A stretch of 64,000 bases of DNA, taken from assembly GCA_964527585.1 (NCBI GenBank), contig CAZGPE010000005.1, positions 1-64,000 of the forward strand, given 5' to 3'. Shown piece after piece: positions 60,076-64,000 of the stretch. The DNA comes from Fimenecus sp964527585. Lineage in GTDB: Bacteria; Bacillota; Clostridia; Oscillospirales; Acutalibacteraceae. How positions within the stretch are numbered: position 1 is the first letter of the stretch; each line of letters starts with the position of its first letter. The translations under genes and the position numbers were made by a program. The notes under the pieces are model-generated. The model made no database searches. It saw only the letters and a list, made by a program, of their open reading frames with translations, and was not told the origin of the DNA.

Positions 60076-60904
60076 TTGTCAACATCTCCAAATGTTTTTG
60101 AAAATTAACTCCGCTGTTTACATCGGTTGCCTCACGGTAAGACTCTTTTATCGCTTTTTCGAGAAAACGGGTAGCCGACTCAACCGCATATACCATACTT
60201 GTGCCTTTTACCGCATGAGCACAGATTATACTTGAAAAAATATCGCCTGTGCCCGAATAACTTCCGCCGAAGATTTCGGAGCGTGAAACGGACACTTCGT
60301 CTTTTTCGACAAGTATGTTACATATACAGTTCAGATGGCGCACACCGGTTACGATTACGCTTTTGAGTTTACCGCCGAGCAGTTGCCGTGCAAGAGAAAC
60401 AACGGTGTCTATATAATCTCCCGAAGAACTTTTTTCGGTGAGGTCTTTATATGAAGTCCTCGTCAGAATACAAAGCTCGGTGAGGTTGGGGGTTATAATA
60501 TCCGCTTTTTTTACAAGAGATGCGACTTTTCTGCAAAGGGCTTTTGAATATGTTCCGTAAAGCAGACCGTCATCCGCCATAACCGGATCTACAACGGTTA
60601 CTGTTTTTTCGTTCGAAAAAGTGTCGATGAAATCGGAAATAATATCGGCTTGAGTGCATGAAGTTATATATCCGGTAAGCAATCCGTCAAAATTCACACC
60701 GAGTTTTTTCCATTCGTTAATAAATTTCGGCATTTCGTTTGTTAAGTCGACACAGTAAAAAGAATCGTATCCGGTTTGGTTTGAAAGAATTGCCGTCGGA
60801 AGAGGACAACATTCTATTCCGAGTGCCGATATTATCGGAAGCGCAACCGTCAGCGAACACCGACCGAAGCCCGAAAGATCGTTTATTGCCGCAATCTTTT
60901 TCAA
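60068..60904 (-). CDS. Pyridoxamine/pyridoxal kinase
   Basis: This 278-residue ribokinase-fold kinase belongs to the PdxY/PdxK group that phosphorylates pyridoxal, pyridoxamine or pyridoxine during B6 salvage. Family motifs are N-D-L-S-G-F-G-R-C-S-L-T at the N-terminus, D-P-V-M-A-D-D-G-L-L-Y in the middle and the anion-hole G-G-S-Y-S-G-T-G-D near residue 221. It is first in the operon and divergent from a PdxR-type regulator, sharing a 99-bp promoter region. Confidence 0.9.
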   Translation of the reverse strand: MKKIAAINDLSGFGRCSLTVALPIISALGIECCPLPTAILSNQTGYDSFYCVDLTNEMPKFINEWKKLGVNFDGLLTGYITSCTQADIISDFIDTFSNEKTVTVVDPVMADDGLLYGTYSKALCRKVASLVKKADIITPNLTELCILTRTSYKDLTEKSSSGDYIDTVVSLARQLLGGKLKSVIVTGVRHLNCICNILVEKDEVSVSRSEIFGGSYSGTGDIFSSIICAHAVKGTSMVYAVESATRFLEKAIKESYREATDVNSGVNFQKHLEMLTNE

Positions 60905-61003
60905 AAAAACACCCTCTTGCTTTTCTTAACTTATGTATATATAATATAACTGATTTGTCGTTATTAAAATATCCAAATTTGATAAAAAGTAAGGGGTCAG
61001 TTT

Positions 61004-62308
61004 ATGGATTTATCCGGCAGAGAAAAAGCACTGTATTTGCAAGTGTACGATTATTATAAATCGCTTATTATCGAAGGTAAACTTGAAAAAGGAGCAAAAC
61101 TTCCTTCTGTAAGACGCTGTTCGGTACAGTTGAATGTCAGCAGAACTACGGTCGAAAACGCTTATTTTCAACTTGCCGCAGACGGTTATATTTTTTCGAA
61201 AGCTCAAAGCGGTTATTATGTAACGGATATAGCGTATTCCCCGAAAAAAACGGAATTTAACAAAACGGATGCGTCGGAGCATAAGCAAATCAGGTATGAC
61301 TTTTCTTCTCTTAAAGCCGATAAAGAAAGTTTTGATTTCGATTTGTGGCGAAGGTATATTAAAAGTGCTTTGCGCCAAGACGAACGGTTGCTGTCTTACG
61401 GTGAAGTGCAGGGTGAATACGAATTGCGTGAGGTTATTGCGAAATATATAACCGAAAACAGAAATGTTGTCTGCACTCCGGACGATATTGTAATCGGTGC
61501 CGGAGTTCAAAGCCTTTTGCATATTCTTTGCGGAATTATTCCCGATAAAAAAACGGTTTCATTTGCCGATAAAACTTTTGTTCAGGGAATTTCGATTTTT
61601 CAAGACCATAAATTCACGGTAAGTCCCGACGAAAAAACGGCGGATGTGCTGTATCTTTCACCTTCGCATATGAATTCGTGGGGCGATGTTATGCCGACGG
61701 AAAAACGCCTTGAAATTATAAAAGAAGCCGAAAAAAATTCAACATTGATAATAGAGGATGATTATGACAGCGAATTCGGATACTTGCTTCGTCCAACACC
61801 TTCTCTTCAAGGATTGGACGGCGGTAAAAATGTAGTGTATATCGGTACTTTTTCGAAGTTGCTTTTACCGTCGATAAGAATAAGTTTTATGATTTTGCCC
61901 GAAAAACTCAAAAATTCTTATCTTGCACGCTCTTATATGTATTCTCAAACGGTTTCCACAACTGATCAAATCGCTCTTTGTCAGTTTATAAGAGACGGTC
62001 ATCTTTCAAGACGGATAAAAAAAGTAAGAAAACTCTATGCTCAAAAGACCATGAAATTAAACGAAGCGATAAAAACGGTATTCGGTACCGGTGTGCAAAC
62101 GCATATCGGACAGACCGGATTTCTCATTAAGATGGATTTCGAAAACGGTTTAACTTGCAACGAAATCGTCCGGCGTGCCGAAAATGCCGGGATAGCGTTG
62201 CGAAAGGGAGACAATGCGGAAATTTCTCAGGTTCTTTTATCATGTTCTTCTGTTCAAAGCGAAGATTTTATTCCTGCGATGAAAGTGCTTAAAAAAGCGT
62301 TGGAATAA
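61004..62308 (+). CDS. MocR/PdxR-type transcriptional regulator
   Basis: This 434-residue regulator has an N-terminal GntR-type winged helix (L-P-S-V-R-R-C-S-V-Q-L-N-V-S-R-T-T-V) and a C-terminal aminotransferase-like domain with D-D-Y-D-S-E-F and the PLP-lysine motif G-T-F-S-K-L-L-L-P. PdxR members of the family use PLP as effector to control B6 genes. It is divergent from the pyridoxal kinase operon, which makes control of B6 salvage likely. AAGGGG precedes the start. Confidence 0.88.
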   Translation: MDLSGREKALYLQVYDYYKSLIIEGKLEKGAKLPSVRRCSVQLNVSRTTVENAYFQLAADGYIFSKAQSGYYVTDIAYSPKKTEFNKTDASEHKQIRYDFSSLKADKESFDFDLWRRYIKSALRQDERLLSYGEVQGEYELREVIAKYITENRNVVCTPDDIVIGAGVQSLLHILCGIIPDKKTVSFADKTFVQGISIFQDHKFTVSPDEKTADVLYLSPSHMNSWGDVMPTEKRLEIIKEAEKNSTLIIEDDYDSEFGYLLRPTPSLQGLDGGKNVVYIGTFSKLLLPSIRISFMILPEKLKNSYLARSYMYSQTVSTTDQIALCQFIRDGHLSRRIKKVRKLYAQKTMKLNEAIKTVFGTGVQTHIGQTGFLIKMDFENGLTCNEIVRRAENAGIALRKGDNAEISQVLLSCSSVQSEDFIPAMKVLKKALE

Positions 62309-62337
62309 TATATTTTCCTTGAAAAAGCGGATAGGGT

Positions 62338-62343
62338 ATAATA
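62338..62343 (+). promoter_or_regulatory. -10 element of the ara genes
   Basis: TATAAT lies 41 bp before the araA start. No good -35 at 16-18 bp is visible, which suggests activator dependence or another sigma context. Confidence 0.45.
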
Positions 62344-62384
62344 TAATTGAAATGTATTTAATATTTCGAAAAGGCGGTATAAAT

Positions 62385-63854
62385 ATGAAAAACAGTGTTT
62401 TTTATTTCGTGGTCGGTTCTCAGTTTCTTTACGGTGAAGAAACGCTTATAGAAATTGATAAACATTCTAAAATAATGGTAGACGGATTTAATAAAGACGA
62501 AAACATTCCGTGTACTGTAAAGTGGTTTCCCTGCGTTAAAACAAGCGAGGAAATTTACAACATAATGAATCAGGCGAACAACGACGAAAACTGTGCGGGT
62601 GTTATTACTTGGATGCACACTTTTTCTCCGTCTAAAATGTGGGTTAAAGGACTTACGGCATTAAGAAAACCTTACCTTCATCTTAACACTCAGTTTAACC
62701 GTGAAATCCCGTGGAACGATATTGATATGGATTTTATGAATCTCAATCAGTCGGCACACGGAGACAGAGAACACGGATATATAACCGCAAGACTTCGTAT
62801 GAACCGAAAAGTAATTGTCGGATTTTGGCAGGATCCCGATTTTACCGAACAGATGGGTGTTTGGATGAGAGCGGCTGTCGGTGCGGCCGAATCGAGAAAA
62901 CTCAGGGTACTGAGAATTTCGGATAATATGAGAAATGTTGCTGTAACCGAAGGCGATAAAGTCGAGGCATTGATAAAACTCGGCTGGAGCGTTGATCATT
63001 ACGGTGTCGGAGATATTGTTTCGGAAGTTGAAAAAGTAACCGAAGACGAAATCGACGCTCAGATGAAACTCTACGAAGAAAAATATATAATGGATACGGA
63101 TAATATCGAAGCCGTTCGTTATCAGGCAAGAGAAGAAGTTGCGATAAAAAAATTCCTCGATGCCGGAAATTTCAAAGCGTTCCATACTAATTTTGAGGAT
63201 CTTCAGGGCTTGAGACAACTTCCCGGACTCGCTTCTCAGGACCTTATGAGCCAAGGATACGGTTTCGGTGCCGAAGGCGACTGGAAAGTTGCGGCTATGA
63301 CAAGAATTATGAAAGTTATGGCGCAGGGAATCGGTAAGGGTACTGCGTTTATGGAAGACTATACTCTCCATCTCGAAAAAGGCAATGAAATGATACTCGG
63401 CGCTCATATGCTTGAAGTCTGCCCGACAATTTCCTGCGAAAAGCCGAAAATTCAGGTTCATCCTCTCGGTATCGGTGATAGGGAAGATCCCGCAAGACTT
63501 GTCTTTAAGGCTAAGAAAGGTTCTGCGATTGTTGTTTCGCTTGTCGATATGGGCGACAGATTGAGAATGATCGTCAACGATATAGAATGTCAAACTCAGG
63601 AAAACGATATGCCGAAACTTCCCGTTGCGGGAGTGCTTTGGAAACCGCTTCCCGATTTCAAGACTTCGGCTGCAGCTTGGATTTATGCGGGCGGAGCGCA
63701 CCATTCGGTTCTTTCTTATGACCTTACTGCCGAACATATGCGTGATTTTGCGGAAATAATGGGCATTGAATTTGTTTATATAGATAAAAACACAACAATT
63801 CCTCAGTTGAGAAAAGAACTCGAATACAACGATGTTATTTGGAGGAATAAATAA
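62385..63854 (+). CDS. araA: L-arabinose isomerase
   Basis: AraA interconverts L-arabinose and L-ribulose with Mn2+. The 489-residue product has the family features W-M-H-T-F-S-P-S-K-M-W near residue 85, A-E-G-D-W-K-V-A-A near residue 305 and H-M-L-E-V-C-P. The start at 62385 has AAGGCGG 7 bases upstream; the longer frame from 62319 adds an unlikely leader. Its stop overlaps the araD start as TAATG. No araB kinase is in view. Confidence 0.95.
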   Translation: MKNSVFYFVVGSQFLYGEETLIEIDKHSKIMVDGFNKDENIPCTVKWFPCVKTSEEIYNIMNQANNDENCAGVITWMHTFSPSKMWVKGLTALRKPYLHLNTQFNREIPWNDIDMDFMNLNQSAHGDREHGYITARLRMNRKVIVGFWQDPDFTEQMGVWMRAAVGAAESRKLRVLRISDNMRNVAVTEGDKVEALIKLGWSVDHYGVGDIVSEVEKVTEDEIDAQMKLYEEKYIMDTDNIEAVRYQAREEVAIKKFLDAGNFKAFHTNFEDLQGLRQLPGLASQDLMSQGYGFGAEGDWKVAAMTRIMKVMAQGIGKGTAFMEDYTLHLEKGNEMILGAHMLEVCPTISCEKPKIQVHPLGIGDREDPARLVFKAKKGSAIVVSLVDMGDRLRMIVNDIECQTQENDMPKLPVAGVLWKPLPDFKTSAAAWIYAGGAHHSVLSYDLTAEHMRDFAEIMGIEFVYIDKNTTIPQLRKELEYNDVIWRNK

Positions 63855-64000
63855 TGCTTGAAAGCTTAAAGCAAGATGTTTTTAAGGCAAATATGCTTCT
63901 TAAGGAATACGGACTTGTCGTTCTTACATGGGGCAATGTTTCGGCAATTGACAGAGAAAGCGGATTGGTTGTAATTAAACCGTCCGGTGTGCCTTACGAA
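63854..64000 (+). CDS. araD: L-ribulose-5-phosphate 4-epimerase, 5' part
   Basis: Only the first 49 residues are in the window. They begin M-L-E-S-L-K and contain L-V-V-L-T-W-G-N-V-S and V-I-K-P-S-G-V, the substrate-binding start of class II aldolase/AraD epimerases. The ATG overlaps the araA stop by 1 nt, with GGAGG just upstream, so translation is coupled. The rest is beyond the window edge. Confidence 0.92.
   Translation, partial: MLESLKQDVFKANMLLKEYGLVVLTWGNVSAIDRESGLVVIKPSGVPYE

Overview
The window looks like chromosome from an anaerobic, endospore-forming Firmicute of the class Clostridia, most like gut Oscillospirales/Ruminococcaceae. The evidence is sporulation genes (sigK, spoIIGA-sigE, a BofC-like protein), strong Shine-Dalgarno sequences with frequent TTG/GTG starts, pyruvate formate-lyase with its activase, oxygen-sensitive radical-SAM and Fe-S flavoenzymes, a dockerin-bearing surface protein, and genes for plant-type sugars. 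GC looks moderate by eye and was not computed. I see no phage, CRISPR array or transposase gene. One tRNA gene is present and there is no rRNA.

Layout. 0.1-1.5 kb: a membrane protein and queH. 1.5-2.1 kb: the first repeat cluster. 2.1-5.9 kb (minus): a two-subunit aconitase X and an old-yellow-enzyme-type Fe-S flavoprotein. 6.1-12.2 kb (minus): GH31, carboxylesterase, FkbM methyltransferase, sigK and DUF4364. 12.4-17.9 kb: two flavoproteins and a large six-hairpin glycosidase. 17.9-24.6 kb: BofC-like protein, class A PBP, ruvX, spoIIGA-sigE, MBOAT and a short DHHW-like protein. 24.7-27.7 kb: a GlpA/GlpB/DUF1667-type operon. 28-31.6 kb: RNA methyltransferase, lipid kinase, tRNA-Thr and patatin. 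31.6-36.7 kb: a lipoprotein, a MacA-like adaptor with its permease (no ATPase gene), a PHP protein and an unknown protein. 36.8-39.6 kb: preQ1 riboswitch-queT and a two-component system. 39.6-42.3 kb (minus): galT, a TVP38 protein and a small membrane protein behind an apparent LexA-controlled promoter. 42.6-49.6 kb: obg, mrnC, yitT-type gene, lepA, proX (frameshifted), hemW and metAA. 49.6-52 kb: two more large repeat clusters flanking one membrane-protein gene. 52-54.6 kb (minus): a dockerin surface protein. 55-58.5 kb: DUF134 and pflBA. 58.7-60.9 kb (minus) and 61.0-62.3 kb (plus): a pdxK/ECF-S/radical-SAM operon divergent from a PdxR-type regulator. 62.4-64 kb: araA and the start of araD.

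How the genes work together. QueH and the riboswitch-controlled QueT transporter both serve queuosine. SigE, its activator SpoIIGA, SigK and a BofC-like protein are parts of the mother-cell sporulation programme. GalT, AraA/AraD, GH31, the six-hairpin glycosidase and PFL fit fermentation of sugars released from polysaccharides. The pyridoxal kinase, ECF S-component and MocR/PdxR regulator probably form a vitamin B6 salvage unit.

The least explained elements are non-coding or small. A family of about 20 palindromic REP-like units lies in four clusters, three of them built around a conserved structured core of about 160 bp whose orientation varies. A hairpin-rich element of about 190 bp with 13-bp inverted ends lies at 27.8 kb. 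An 82-residue membrane protein sits behind a LexA-box promoter. The dockerin protein carries a tandemly duplicated extracellular domain that I do not recognise.
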